From: Xylaria sp. FL1777
Lineage: Eukaryota > Ascomycota > Sordariomycetes > Xylariales > Xylariaceae
Reading direction: 5' to 3'
NCBI GenBank assembly: GCA_022578965.1
Contig: MU400683.1
Coordinates: forward strand, 1 to 64,000
Length of the DNA: 64,000 bases
In this document: positions 39,405 through 50,695 of the stretch, piece by piece
How positions within the stretch are numbered: position 1 is the stretch's first letter
Layout: each line of letters begins with the position of its first letter
The notes under the pieces: model-generated
Databases searched by the model: none
Told to the model about the DNA's origin: nothing
Seen by the model: only the letters and a program-made list of their open reading frames with translations
Made by a program: the position numbers and the translations under genes

Positions 39405-40553
39405 ACATAAATACTTAACATTTTTTTTTATCTTTTTTACTAAACTATTATATAACACTTAACCTTTTTTTATTTATTTAAGCATAATAATTGTAATAAG
39501 CATTATATGATTATTAAATGTATGCAGTATATATATTACTTTAAAATTTTATTACTTGTTAGCAACCCTAAAATAAAAAGCTTTTGTAGTTTATATAAGC
39601 ATTTTAGCTGCATAAAACAATTATAATACTGCATAACTAAATAAGTACTGCATAAAAGTAGCTTTTATAACAAATTATTTAAGCTATAATAAAAGCAATT
39701 AAAGCACTATATAAAATTTAAACCTTAATATTAACCGAAAGCATTAATGCAACTTAAAACTTATTACTTTTTATATAACAAATAATTATTAGCAAATTAT
39801 TTAAATAATAAGCTATATAAAAAAAAAACAAAAATATATATTTATATATAATAACTAAAAAAACAATTAATTGCTAAAATTATTAATTAGTAGTTATATA
39901 ACGTTATAACTATTGTTTTAGTTTATAACGCAAAGCTAATAATTATTAATATTATACTATAATAAAGTAGTTATTATATAAATATATATATATATATATA
40001 TAAATATATATATAAGAATAACTAAGTATAAAGCTATTATAAATATATATATATACGTATAAAATAGCTAATAATAAAATAAGCAGCTATATAAAGTAAA
40101 AAGTTTAAAAATATAAAGGCAATAAAAAGCACTGCAAAATTTAAGCTTTTTTTATAAATAAAGCTTAGCTTTTATACTTTAATATATTATTAAACTTATT
40201 GCTATATAAAAAAAGAACTTTTAATTAACTTTAGTATAAATTGCTTACTGCTAATACTTTACTTTATACTATTAGTTAACGTTAGTTAGTTATATAACAA
40301 TAAAAACAAAGAACTTTAATTATGCTAGCAATAATTAAACTGCATAAAAGTTTAAGTGTTTTACTTAAAAAGCAACTACTTTTAAACCTAAGCTTTATAT
40401 AACTATAAAGTTTAAAAAAAGCAAACATATAAGCAACCTTTTTTTTGCAAAAACTAAAGTACTAAATGTTTAACTTTTTATAAAACTATTTTTTTTTATT
40501 TCTTTTAAATAGCATTATATAAAAAAAATTATAATTAATAAAAAAGTAGCTAG

Positions 40554-40840
40554 TATTAAAATAACTAGTTATTAGTTATAACTTTTATATATAGTACATA
40601 TAATAAGTTTTACATAAAAACCACTTTATGTAAAAGCTATTATATAAACTAAAGTAATTTTAGTGTTAGCTTAGTTTATACGCTAGCAAAGTTCTTATAT
40701 ATAAAGAAAAACCTTTGCTTTATACGAACTTTTTTTTTTTTTAAACATATAAAATATAAACAGCTTATAATACAAAGATTATTATACTTTGTTTTAATAT
40801 ATATATATTAAACGTATAATTGTATAAAGCTCATTTAACA
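40554..40840 (+). repeat. Right (3') LTR of B, 287 bp
   Basis: It starts TATTAAAATAAC (G-to-A from TGTTAAAATAAC) and ends CATTTAACA. It has the same length as 23087-23373. The 14 bases before it, aaaaaagtagctag, may be the eroded polypurine tract. Confidence 0.92.
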
Positions 40841-41245
40841 CATAAAGTATTAATACTGCGCTATTAAACCTTAAAAGCTAAATAATACACAATAGTTTAA
40901 ATAGCTTTATATATATAAGCTATATTAAGTATACTGTTAATATTACATTATAAAATATAACTAGTAAAAAAGTTATACTTTTAGAATATAAAAGTTAAGC
41001 TAAAAAAACTTGCTTAAATTTTAAAGCTATAAAAAATAGCAGCTAGTTTTTAATATTTAAATATATTAAAAACATAAGCTTATGTTTTTATTTTTAGCTT
41101 AGTTAGCTTTATTAATATATTATAAGCATTATAGTTTTTTAAATATAATTGCTATTTTAGTTATTAATAAATAAAAATGTTTTTGCTTTAAATATATAAG
41201 CTTAAAAGCATTTATTATATATAAACGCTAGTAATATTTCTTAGT
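40841..41245 (+). mobile_element. Repeat A copy 3, second segment
   Basis: It resumes A exactly at the B target duplication (cataa, 40841-40845) and matches 2922-3325 of copy 1. It ends at ttagt (41241-41245), the TSD of element C. Confidence 0.88.
41241..41245 (+). repeat. TSD of C (left), ttagt
   Basis: ttagt flanks element C on both sides (41241-41245 and 43331-43335). In copy 1 of A the uninterrupted site is ttaac at 3322-3326, differing by transitions. Confidence 0.92.
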
Positions 41246-41548
41246 TGTTATAACGGCGCACTATGCATATATTATGTAGCATTAACTTAGTAATACACTT
41301 TAATTATAAGGTGAAAAAGTAAAGGGAATATGGCTAGCTAAGCTGCTATAGTTAAGACTTTTTATCTTTACCCATGGTGAGGTGTGGGTAAGGTCCTAGG
41401 TCATAGGTTATGTAACTAGGCTATCTATACTATTAACTGCTATAATACTATAATACAATAAAACTAATACAATAACTAAACTAATGGCTATACTAATATA
41501 ATAGCTATAGCTAATATAATAGCAGCTATATAGCTAAAAGCCGTAACT
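41246..41548. repeat. Left LTR of C, 303 bp
   Basis: Matches 43028-43330 over its full length. It carries more of the T/A alleles: about 25 sites read T or A here where the other LTR reads C or G, mostly in CpA/TpG context, the classical RIP target. A few sites are the other way round. Confidence 0.95.
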
Positions 41549-42184
41549 ACTTCTTTAAATCTTTTGTTATTCTTGGTTTATATAAGCGAACCTATATAAT
41601 TGCAAAAGAACAAAAGATTTGCAAAAGTACTACTTGCTATTATATCAGAAGTTTAATTTACCCCCTTATATTCTTTGTTGTAAGGTCTAATATATCGTTT
41701 TAATTGGTGACCTATTAACTTAAACCTTTTATCGCAAGAGATAGTTTAGTACTTCGTTTCATAGGTAATTCGTATAGAAACGTAAGTACTAATGGATCAA
41801 GAGAGGTGTAGGTAAATAAAGTATAGTAGGTAAACTAACTAACTAGCTAACTACTTAACTAATTAACTAGTTAACTAAGCTTTAGGGTCCGGGACCTAGC
41901 TAGAACTGTAGTACTTGCAACACTAGCTAATTTATATAGTGATAGAGGTACTATAGCTTTAGGTAAGTTAGTTAGTCGAATAGGTGGTATGTAGGTTAGT
42001 GGTAAGTATAGGTTTGTCTGTATGGTTAAAAAAAGAATACCAAAAATAACTAGCAGAATACTTTGTACGTAGCGGGCTGTTTAGAAAAGCGTAGGTACTT
42101 CTAGAACAGTAGATTTTTGTACTGCGTACGAAGTACCTGGGTTTATGAGGGAAATTTGAAGCGTTCGTTTGGTTTAAAGGTATA
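41549..42184. other. Interior of C, left part, no gene
   Basis: The sequence has scattered G+C and no credible ORF. A tetranucleotide run of the aact type is at about 41834-41877, followed by the palindrome GGTCC-g-GGACC near 41886-41896. The two open minus-strand frames that begin here and extend to 42243 and 42289-42513 share a LGC.P.N pattern because they translate the hairpin repeat, not because of a gene. Confidence 0.6.
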
Positions 42185-42870
42185 CAGCCTAGCGGAAGTG
42201 TTAGTCTATTGTTCGAAAACGGGTCTCTTAGTTCGGAAAGCAAAGGTACTTTATGACTAGTACTAATTTGTATTGCGCGGTAGGTATTTCAGCTGTAAAA
42301 AGACTCGGAGGGTTTGTTCGAAGGGTAACAACCTAGCGGAAATGTTGGTTGTATAGAAATGGGACGGCCAGCAAAAGTGTTAGTTGTTTGGTTCGATCCT
42401 AGCCATCGTGCCAGAAGTATTGCCATGTCGAAATTGGTATAATTTACTAGCGTTTCGTACAGGTTGGTACTTGGTGAGAGATGGTAATGGGTTGGCAACA
42501 GCTTCGCGGGCATGTCCGGCTGTTGTTGGAGATATTTGGCTTTGCGGGCATGTCTAGCTAGCGTTTTTCGTAGCGGCGTTAGCCTATACGGACATGTATG
42601 TACTAACGCGTTGGAAATGTATGTAATTTAGGTGCGTATTGTACTGTTATGTACAACAGAGGCAGAGGTAGCCAACAAAGCTATGAACCAGCCGGCATGC
42701 TGATTTCTAAGCTGTTGCTGAAGCCGTAGATGGGGTGCTATGTACGGAAGTGTACTATAGCGAAGTGGCCAACAAGGCTATAACTAGCCGGCATGCTGAT
42801 TTTTTAGCTATTGTTAAAGCTAAAGAAATGGGGTGCTAACAGGGCTAACTTAACCAACCGGAGTGTTGAT
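42185..42870. repeat. Array of dispersed hairpins with conserved loop in C
   Basis: At least six short inverted repeats share a loop like CGG-x-ATGT but have different stems. ACAACC/GGTTGT: 42328-42333 and 42347-42352. CAACAGC/GCTGTTG: 42496-42502 and 42519-42525. TGGCT/AGCTA: 42537-42541 and 42556-42560, one G-T pair. GCGTTAG/CTAACGC: 42576-42582 and 42603-42609. CAGC/GCTG: 42689-42692 and 42699-42702. CAAC/GTTG: 42855-42858 and 42865-42868. Weaker related units start at 42185, about 42364 and about 42784. The stems keep complementarity while changing sequence, which suggests a kept RNA or DNA secondary structure. No known family comes to mind. Confidence 0.65.
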
Positions 42871-43027
42871 TCGTAGAAGCATTGCTAACGGTAATAAAGA
42901 AGTTAACGCAAGCACTAGTACTTCGAAATGCTAGCCTAAGTGCAGCAATCGCAGGTCTATTTAGCTATGGAAAACTGAAAGGTTACAAGGTTATCACTAG
43001 CATGTAAATTTCTAAGGACCTTATAAT

Positions 43028-43330
43028 TGTTACAACGGCGCACCATGCATATGTCATGTAGCATTAACTTGGCAATACACTTTAATTATAAGGTGAAAAA
43101 GTAAAGGGAACATGGCCAGCTAAGCTGCCATAGTCAAGACCTTTTATCTTTACCCATGGTGAGGTGTAGGTGAGGTCCTAGGTCATAGGTTATGTGACTG
43201 GGCCACTTATACTACTAACTGCCACAATACTATAATACAATAAAACTAATACAATAACTAGACCAATGGCTATACTAATACAATAGCTATAGCTAATATA
43301 ATAGCAGCTGTACAGCTAAAAGCCGTAACT
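43028..43330. repeat. Right LTR of C, 303 bp
   Basis: Starts TGTTACAACGG and ends CCGTAACT, followed by TSD ttagt. It is the less mutated LTR. Its inner ends TGTTAC and GTAACT are near-perfect inverted repeats of each other, as usual for LTRs. Confidence 0.95.
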
Positions 43331-43356
43331 TTAGTAAAAATTAAAAAATGCTATTT
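43331..43356 (+). mobile_element. Repeat A copy 3, last stub
   Basis: After the C TSD, aaaaattaaaaaatgctattt matches A at 3327-3349 of copy 1 and then stops abruptly at the start of the inverted A copy. The remaining ~4 kb of this copy is not seen again in the window. Confidence 0.75.
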
Positions 43357-46300
43357 AGCTGAAGGTTTTTTGCATTACGAAGTAATAAAAAAGAAAACCT
43401 TACATTAATGTTGTAATAAGTAAAACGAAGTAAAACAATAAAATAAAAAATCAAAAACAAAAAAAAAAAAAAAACGCAGTAGCTTAATGCAGTTAGTTTT
43501 TTTAAAAAGGGTTAATTATATACTTTGTAATTTTAAGCGCTTTAGTTAGCTATAAATAAGCGCACAAAATTAAATTTCTAAAACAATTTAAAAAATTAAA
43601 TTTTTAAAACAATTTAAAACACAAAAAAAACACATAAACAATTTAAAGGTTTAAAAAGTAAAAATATAACGTATAATAAGAAAAAGCAGCATTAGTTTTA
43701 AATAAAGCGCAAGTTCTAAAAACTAGCGTAATTAAAATTTTTAATATAGCTTTTATTTATTATAGCTTTTATTTATTTACTGCAGCTTTTATTTATTATA
43801 GCTTTTATTTACTATAGCTTTTATTTATTACAGCTTTTATGTTTTTAAAGCAAAAAAAGCAGCGTTAGTTTTAAATAAAGCGTAAGTTTTAATAACTAGT
43901 ATAACTAGAATTTTTACTGCAGCTTTTAACCTTTTTTTATATAAACAAAACTTTGCTTTAATAACTGCTAAAAACTATATTATTTTTTAGCTGCATTAAG
44001 GTTTTTTAGCTATTTTAAACTTTTAAACAATAAACAATATTTTTACTTTAACTTATAAAAACAAATCTTATTTTTAAACAAGTTGCTTTAGCTAAGCTAT
44101 AATGCTTTATAATAAAACTTTGCTTAAATTTTGTTTATTTTTTAGCACTAAGCAAGTTTATATTTTTTACTTAAGAAGTATTTTTTTTAATAATAGCTTT
44201 TAATAAAGTTAATCTTTAGATTTAAGTTGCATTAAAAGTAAAAAAAAATAACCTGTTTAAATAAAGCAACATAATTGTTGCATTGCTATTTTTAACTTTA
44301 ATTTAACTTGCTTTTTATTATAAAAAATTTGTTTTTTTAGCTTTAAAAAAAAATAAAAAGCATATTATTGCTATTTTTTTTAATTTGCTAAAAGCTTAAA
44401 AAAAAAACAAAAACTATATTAAATTTAATTTAAACTATTTTTTAATATATTTTAATATATATTAACAATAATAATTTTTTTAATAAGCTTTAACCTTTTT
44501 AGTATTTTTTATTTAAAACTATTAAATATATATATTTTAATAGCATTCTTTAATATAAAAATAAAAAGTTCTACTTTTATAAAATCTTATTTTTTAAACT
44601 ACTAGTAAATAATTATAGCAAATTTAATAATTTTATAAATAACTAAATTTAAATTATATTTAAGCTTAACGTAAATATTAATAAAAAAGTTTACTATTAG
44701 TTAAAATTACTTATGCTTAAATATTAAAGATTTTATTTACTATTTTTATAAGTTATAAACTTTACTAAACATATTATTAATTATTTTTTTTATTAATTAT
44801 TTTATTAATTATTTTATTAATTATTTTATTAATTATTTTATTTTATTAATTATTTTATTATTAATTATTTTATTGATTATTTTATTAATTATTATAAGTA
44901 TTGCTGCAATTATAGTTAATATGCTGTTTTTAACGATTTTAAATCTTAATTTAGCATATAAATAATATTTATGCATTAATTTTTAATAGCGTTTATAAAG
45001 TAATACTTTGCTAACTATACTACAAACTTTTAAAGAGCTTTTATTATAAATATTAATTATATTTTTAAATAAGCAAATAGCTTTAATTAAGAAATTCTAT
45101 TTTAGTACTACATTTAGCAAAAAGTAAAAACTCTTAATTATTACTAATAAAACTTAGCTTTAAACATTTTTTTAGCTTTTAAAAAAAGCACTACATTAAA
45201 AACTATTGTTATATTTTACGTTTATAAATTATTTTTTTTTATATAGCTTTTAAAAAGCTTTTAAAGCTAGCTTTAAAAATAGTACTGCTATAAAAAAGCA
45301 TTTAAAGCTACTTTTTTGCTTACAAGCCTACAAAAAAAACAAAAATAATGCTTTTGCTTTTTTTATATTTTTTAGCTTTTTTATAATTGCTTTTATTTGC
45401 TATTATTATAACAACTTAAAAAATAAAAAAATTTAAATAGTTGCTTTAATAAAACGCTATAAAATTATTAATATATTTTTGTTTAGTAGCTATTTTAAAA
45501 ACTTATTATATTAGTTTTTTATAGTTTACCTTTATACTAAGCTAAAATAAAACATATAGCTAATAATACTTTTTGCTTATAATTTCTTTAATATTATTTC
45601 TAAGGTTTTTTTATAGTTTGCTTATATATATATTTTTATGCTGTTTTTTTATTATTACTGTTATAATTTCTTTTATATGCCACTTTTTAGCTTTTAGTCC
45701 TTTGTTTTTTTTTTATTTTTGCTTTTTTTGCTTGTACTTATAAGCTTTATTTTGTAGCATTTAATTGCTTTTTGTTTTTTCTTTTTTGTGTTTTTAGTTT
45801 TTAGTATTTTTATAATGCTTACGCTAATAAAAAAAAAAAAAAACAAACTATCTAAAGCTTTCGTTATTTTATTAAGCTTATGCTTAGCTTAATATATTAA
45901 ACATACTACTACTAAGTTATTACTTTTTCTTTATAATATAAACAAGCTTTAAAACTATATTATAAAGCTAATAGTAATTATAAACTTTAGGTGCTTTATT
46001 TACTAAAAGAAAAAATACGCAGCGCTAATAGTTAAGTAAAAAATAATAAGTAATATAAATAAGCTTATAACTAAGCTTATAGCTTGCTTAATAAAAATTT
46101 TCTTTAAAAGTAGCGCTATAACATAAAGCTATATTAACACTTAATAGTATTTTTACTAAGCATACTAACGATTTATTTTGTACTAAACCTTTGTATTTTC
46201 TTTTGTTTTTTTTACTATAATTACTATGTTTAATACTGCTTTATTTACTGCTTATATTCTTGTAGTTATTACTTTTTTTTTACTTTTAATTAAAATAAAA

Positions 46301-46739
46301 TTAGATTATATTTATTATTATAACAAAAAAAATAATAACGCTTATTTTTAAGCAAAATGCTTATGCTAGCTAAAAAGCTAGCTATAGTAATAGTAACTTT
46401 AGTAAATATTTTTTTAGCTATAATTACCTTTTTTTTTTAAATAATGTTTGTTTTTTGTTATTTATTTATTTTAAGAGCACCTGTTTTAAAAAAGGCTAAA
46501 TTTAATGCTAATATGTCTTTTCTTTAAACAATAAAATACTATAGCATAAAGTAAAGCTAATTAAAAGAACTAAATTTTGGCTTTTTTTATACTTGCTTAT
46601 ACTAGAAATATTAGCAAAAACTTCTTTAGTACTAATTTATGCATTTTTTTATTTATTTTCCCTTTATATATATTTTTTATATATATTTTTATATATAAAT
46701 ATGCATCTTTATATATATATATATACATATAAAAACGTA

Positions 46740-46787
<48 letters not shown>

Positions 46788-46798
46788 CTTATTTATTT

Positions 46799-49320
46799 AA
46801 TAAGGTTTTATTTTTTTGCTTTATTTACTTCTTTTTATTAAATTCTGTACTATATTATTTATTACGCACTATTTAATACTATATTTCTTAATTCTTTATA
46901 ATAATGTTTTAGTAATATTTATTGCCTTTATTTAACCATTTTTTCTAATATTTTTGCTGTTTTTTTATTTATTAGTGCAATAAAATATGCAGCTATAAAA
47001 TAAGCTAAATAAGTATATAACCTTAGTATACTTTTTTGCTGCTAATTTTATATTGCAAAACTATTTTTTTTCTTTAAGCAAATATATTATACTTTAAATT
47101 CCTTTTTTTTTACTAAACCAGTTTTTTTTGCTAAATACTTCGTTTTATTACGCTAAAATATTTACTTTATGCTAGTTAAACTTATTAGCAAATATTAAAA
47201 CAAAAATATGCTATTATATAATTTTAGTTATTTTTATAGCTTTATTGCTAGTTTTGCTTTTTTTTTTACTTGCATATATTTATACTTTTATACTTATATA
47301 TTTAAGCATTAAGTTTTCTTTTTTTTTTTTTTTTTACTTAAGCACGCATTTATATATTTTTTTTTTTTTAAATATTCTTTAATACTATACTTTGCTACTT
47401 ATATATTCTTTTAAACAACTTTTTTATATTATGCAACTTATAAAAATAACATTTTTTAACTTTTGCTAAAAAGTATTACTAGCGTTTATATATAATAAAT
47501 GCCTTTAAACTTATGTATTTAAAGCAAAAGCACTTTTGTTTATTAATAACTAAAACAGCAACTATATTTAAAAAGCTATAATGCTTATAATATGCTAGTA
47601 AAGCTAGCTAAGCTAAAAATAAAAACATAAGCTTACGTTTTTAATATATTTAAGTATTAAAAACTAGCTGCTATTTTTTGTAGCTTTAAAATTTAAGCAA
47701 GCTTTTTTAGCTTAGCTTTTATGTTCTAGAAGTATAACTTTTTTACTAGCTATATTTTGCAATATAATGTTAATAGTATATTTAATATAGCTTATATACG
47801 TAAAGCTACTTAAATTATTATGTATTGTTTAGCTTTTAAGATTTAATAGCGTAGTATTAATACTTTATAACTTTTTGCTGAATTTTTTACGGCTTATATA
47901 AACTAAAAACAAAAACTAAAGCTAATTTTTACAGAAAACGCGCTTTATGCTTGCTTTAGCTTTGCTTAGTTTACTACTAACTAATATTTTTAAAACTTTA
48001 TAGCTTAAATAAATAAGAACTTTAGCAATGTATTACTAATAGTGCTCTTTTATATAGCTATTACTTTTTTTGCTTGCTATATTAACAACTTACTGCTTTT
48101 TTTAAATATTTGCTAATTAAGCTATCTTAAATTTACTAGTATTTAATTCTTTATATATTATAACTTTTAAAACATTATTATATATTTTAATTAAGCAACT
48201 TAAATGCTTTATTATTTGCTTAATAAGTTTATTTTGCTTTATAATTACTACTTAGTTATTTTTTAATACTTAACTACTGCTATATACTTAGCTGCTGCTA
48301 TATTTTTAGCTAGCTAAATTTGTTTTACTTTTTATAATTAATAGCTAAGCAAAATAATTTTTTTTTATATATTATATACTATTAAGAAATATAGCTAACT
48401 AAGCTTTTTTTGTTAAGCTAAAGCAACTAAAGCTATTAATTATGTTCTGTTTTATTAGTTTAGTTTACTATTTGCTTTAGTTCTTACATAAAAAAATGCA
48501 TAAAAAAAGTAGAAAAAAGCAACAAAATTAAGTAAGCTTTTAAACTATGTTTGTTTTTATTTACAAGTTTATAAAACTTAGAGGTTTTTAAAGCGTATAT
48601 ATTAGTAGCATTAAGTAATAAAAAAAATAAGCTAATTCTTTATATTACGTTATGTTTATTTTGTTTTTTACTAAAGCAAAAAACTATAAAGTTAGCTTTT
48701 TTTATAATATAATGTTTATTTTTATTATTTATTTTTACTAAAAACTTATATATACTAAAATGCTACATAACTAAAAAGTTAATTTAATGTTCTAAGTTTT
48801 ATAAAAAACTGTACTAACTATTATATATTATAACTGTTTATTAAAGCAAACATATAACTATAAAGCCTTACTGCTAAGTAGCTTTTTTTATATTATTTTA
48901 TAGTTAATAGTGCTATATATTTGTTTTATTATTATTTTATGTTTTGTTTTTCTTTTAATAGCTTTAGGTTAAAACTTTTATAATTATAGCTTTTTTAAAA
49001 CTTAGAACAATTTTTATATTACTAAAGTTAAAGCTATAGCATTATGCTTATAATTTACTATTTATTTTTTTTAATAGTAATTATATTTCTTATAAAAGCT
49101 TATTATATACTTAAAGATTTATAAAGTTTTTTTTTTTTAGTAAACTATATACTTTTAAACGCTTATGCTTTTTTATTCGTTTTTGTTTTTTTTTTAAAGC
49201 TTTATATACTTTATTAGTTCTTGCTTTGCTTTAAAACGCCTTATATACTTTATTAGTTTTTGTTCTTTTTTTAAAAGCTTTATATATTTTATTTATATTT
49301 TTGTTTTTTTTATAAAGCTT
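46799..49320 (-). pseudogene. Second copy of the unknown frame of A
   Basis: Located by correspondence with 1470-3990 of copy 1; the sequence aligns along the whole stretch on the minus strand with RIP-type differences. It would allow the ancestral codons to be inferred where the two copies lost different positions. No function is recognised. Confidence 0.45.
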
Positions 49321-49715
49321 TTTTTTTTTTTTTAAGAAGAGTTTTTTACTATAACGTTATTTTTTTTATATGTTTTTATTATTGTTATTTTTAAAAAAAA
49401 AAAATTAATAGCGCTATAATACCTTTTATAATTTGTTTAGTTGCTTTTTTATTACATTAGCTACTTTTAAGTTCTTTTTAGTTTATAGCAGCTTAGCTAC
49501 AAAGCTTTTTTATAGCTGCTTTTTTTTCTTTTATAGTAAGTTATAATATAAAACTACATATTAAAAGGTTTTCTTTCTTTTTATGCATTTATAAAAAGGC
49601 ATAAAAAAGCTTAAAACCTTTTTTTTATGTAAAAATGCTTTTAAACCTATTTTCTTAGTATACATTTATATTATTACAGCTGCTTTATGCTTTAATAGCT
49701 TATTATACTTCTTAA
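49300..49715 (-). pseudogene. LINE C-terminus, inverted copy
   Basis: The minus strand reads KIGLKAFLHKKKV, MPFYKCIK and then TF-stop-YVVL, matching the knuckle region of Tad1-like LINE polyproteins. This copy keeps G-L and F-L-H, which are RIPed to S-L and F-L-Y in copies 1 and 3, and so supports the family call. Confidence 0.7.
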
Positions 49716-50695
49716 AAGCTTTATTTTTGCTAAACTTTTGTTTAGCTATAGCTAAGTAGCTACTGCTTGTTTTAATTTAGATTTACGTACTTATTTATTT
49801 TTTTTTAAACGCAATTTTAAGTTTTCTTTTTTTTAACTATTTTTTTAGCTAAAAGTTCAGTTTTAACGTTAAATCTTCTTTAGCTATACTTTTTTTATTG
49901 CTTATAAGTTTGCTTTTAAGTTAGTTTTTAGCCTTTTAAGTTCTTACGTCCTAAATAAAAGTTTTAATCTTTATTATTACTTATTAAATTAATTCCTTTA
50001 TAGCTAAGCTTTTTATATAATGCTTATAAGTAACAAAAAAATACTAGCTAGCTTGTTTTTATTAAAGCTTGCTTATTATATAAGCTAATAAGCAAGCTTT
50101 TTTGCTTTGCTTAATTATTTGCGCTTTTTTTGCTTTAGCATAAAAAGTATTAACGTTTTTATTTTTGTTTTTAATATAAAAGCTATATAAGCTTTAGCTC
50201 TTTTTTTTTGCTTTTTTTTATTAGCTGCTATATGTTTTTTCTTTTTTTTATTTTTTTTTAAAGAACATTTATATTTTTAATTTTTTAAGGTTTATAGCAA
50301 TACGTAATTAAGTATTTTAGTAGCTAAAACAATAATACGTGTACTAAATAAGTTAAGCTAACTTATAACATAAAAAAACTTTAGCTTAAGTTTGTTATTA
50401 ATAGGTTTGCTTAAAATAACGTGCTTTTTAATAATAAACGCGTTTATATTATGTTTAAAAGTTAAGCAAATAAGCATAAAAGCAAGGCTATTGCTTAGCT
50501 TATAGTTTTAAAGCTTTAAAAAAAGAGGTATTTTAACGTATAATCTTTATAGTAAAGCATACGTTATAATAACGTTTAAAAGGAGCAAAAAAAGCTATAG
50601 CTTAAGTGCTGCAAGCTTTATATGCTAATAGCTAATAGCACAAATCTTTTATGCATAACTAATTATTTTTATGCAATTTTAAAATAATAGTAGGT

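Larger units (their letters stand above)
23087..40840 (+). mobile_element. Ty1/copia LTR retrotransposon B, interrupted by F
   Basis: It spans 17754 bases, or 7373 after removing the nested element F and its TSD. Two 287-bp LTRs lie in direct orientation with ends TGTTAAA...TTTAACA and a 5-bp TSD. The plus strand is A-rich and carries a decayed pol with copia-type reverse transcriptase features (27079-28450). Gag and integrase are presumed in 23374-27000 but are too degraded to delimit. The C-terminal RNase H part should lie in 28450-29018 and 39405-40553. It inserted into repeat A copy 3, so it is younger than that copy and older than F. Confidence 0.88.
41246..43330. mobile_element. Short non-autonomous LTR element C, little RIPed
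   Basis: This 2085-bp element has 303-bp direct LTRs (TGTTA...GTAACT), a 5-bp TSD and a 1479-bp interior with near-normal composition, the only such island in the window. No gag, protease, reverse transcriptase or integrase motif is readable on either strand, so it fits a TRIM/LARD-type non-autonomous retrotransposon. No clear primer-binding site follows the left LTR and no purine tract precedes the right one. The interior carries repeated hairpins (42185-42870) and a run of aact repeats (about 41834-41877). It inserted into A copy 3 and is the youngest insertion in the window. Confidence 0.85.
43357..50695 (-). mobile_element. Repeat A copy 4, complete, inverted
   Basis: Reverse complement of 94-7436 over the whole length (7339 bases). 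Tandem arrays correspond one for one: 16-bp units at about 43739-43834, AT minisatellite at about 44781-44894, AT microsatellite at 46679-46780, 39-bp units at about 49175-49291. It is followed by E in the same inverted order. Transitions against copy 1 occur in both directions, so both copies were mutated after duplication. Confidence 0.88.

Noticed and set aside
41968..42513. Two minus-strand frames of 91 and 74 codons with a shared LGC.P.N pattern in element C
   Set aside because: The shared pattern comes from the hairpin repeat read in the same frame. There are no retroelement domains, and the frames do not join.
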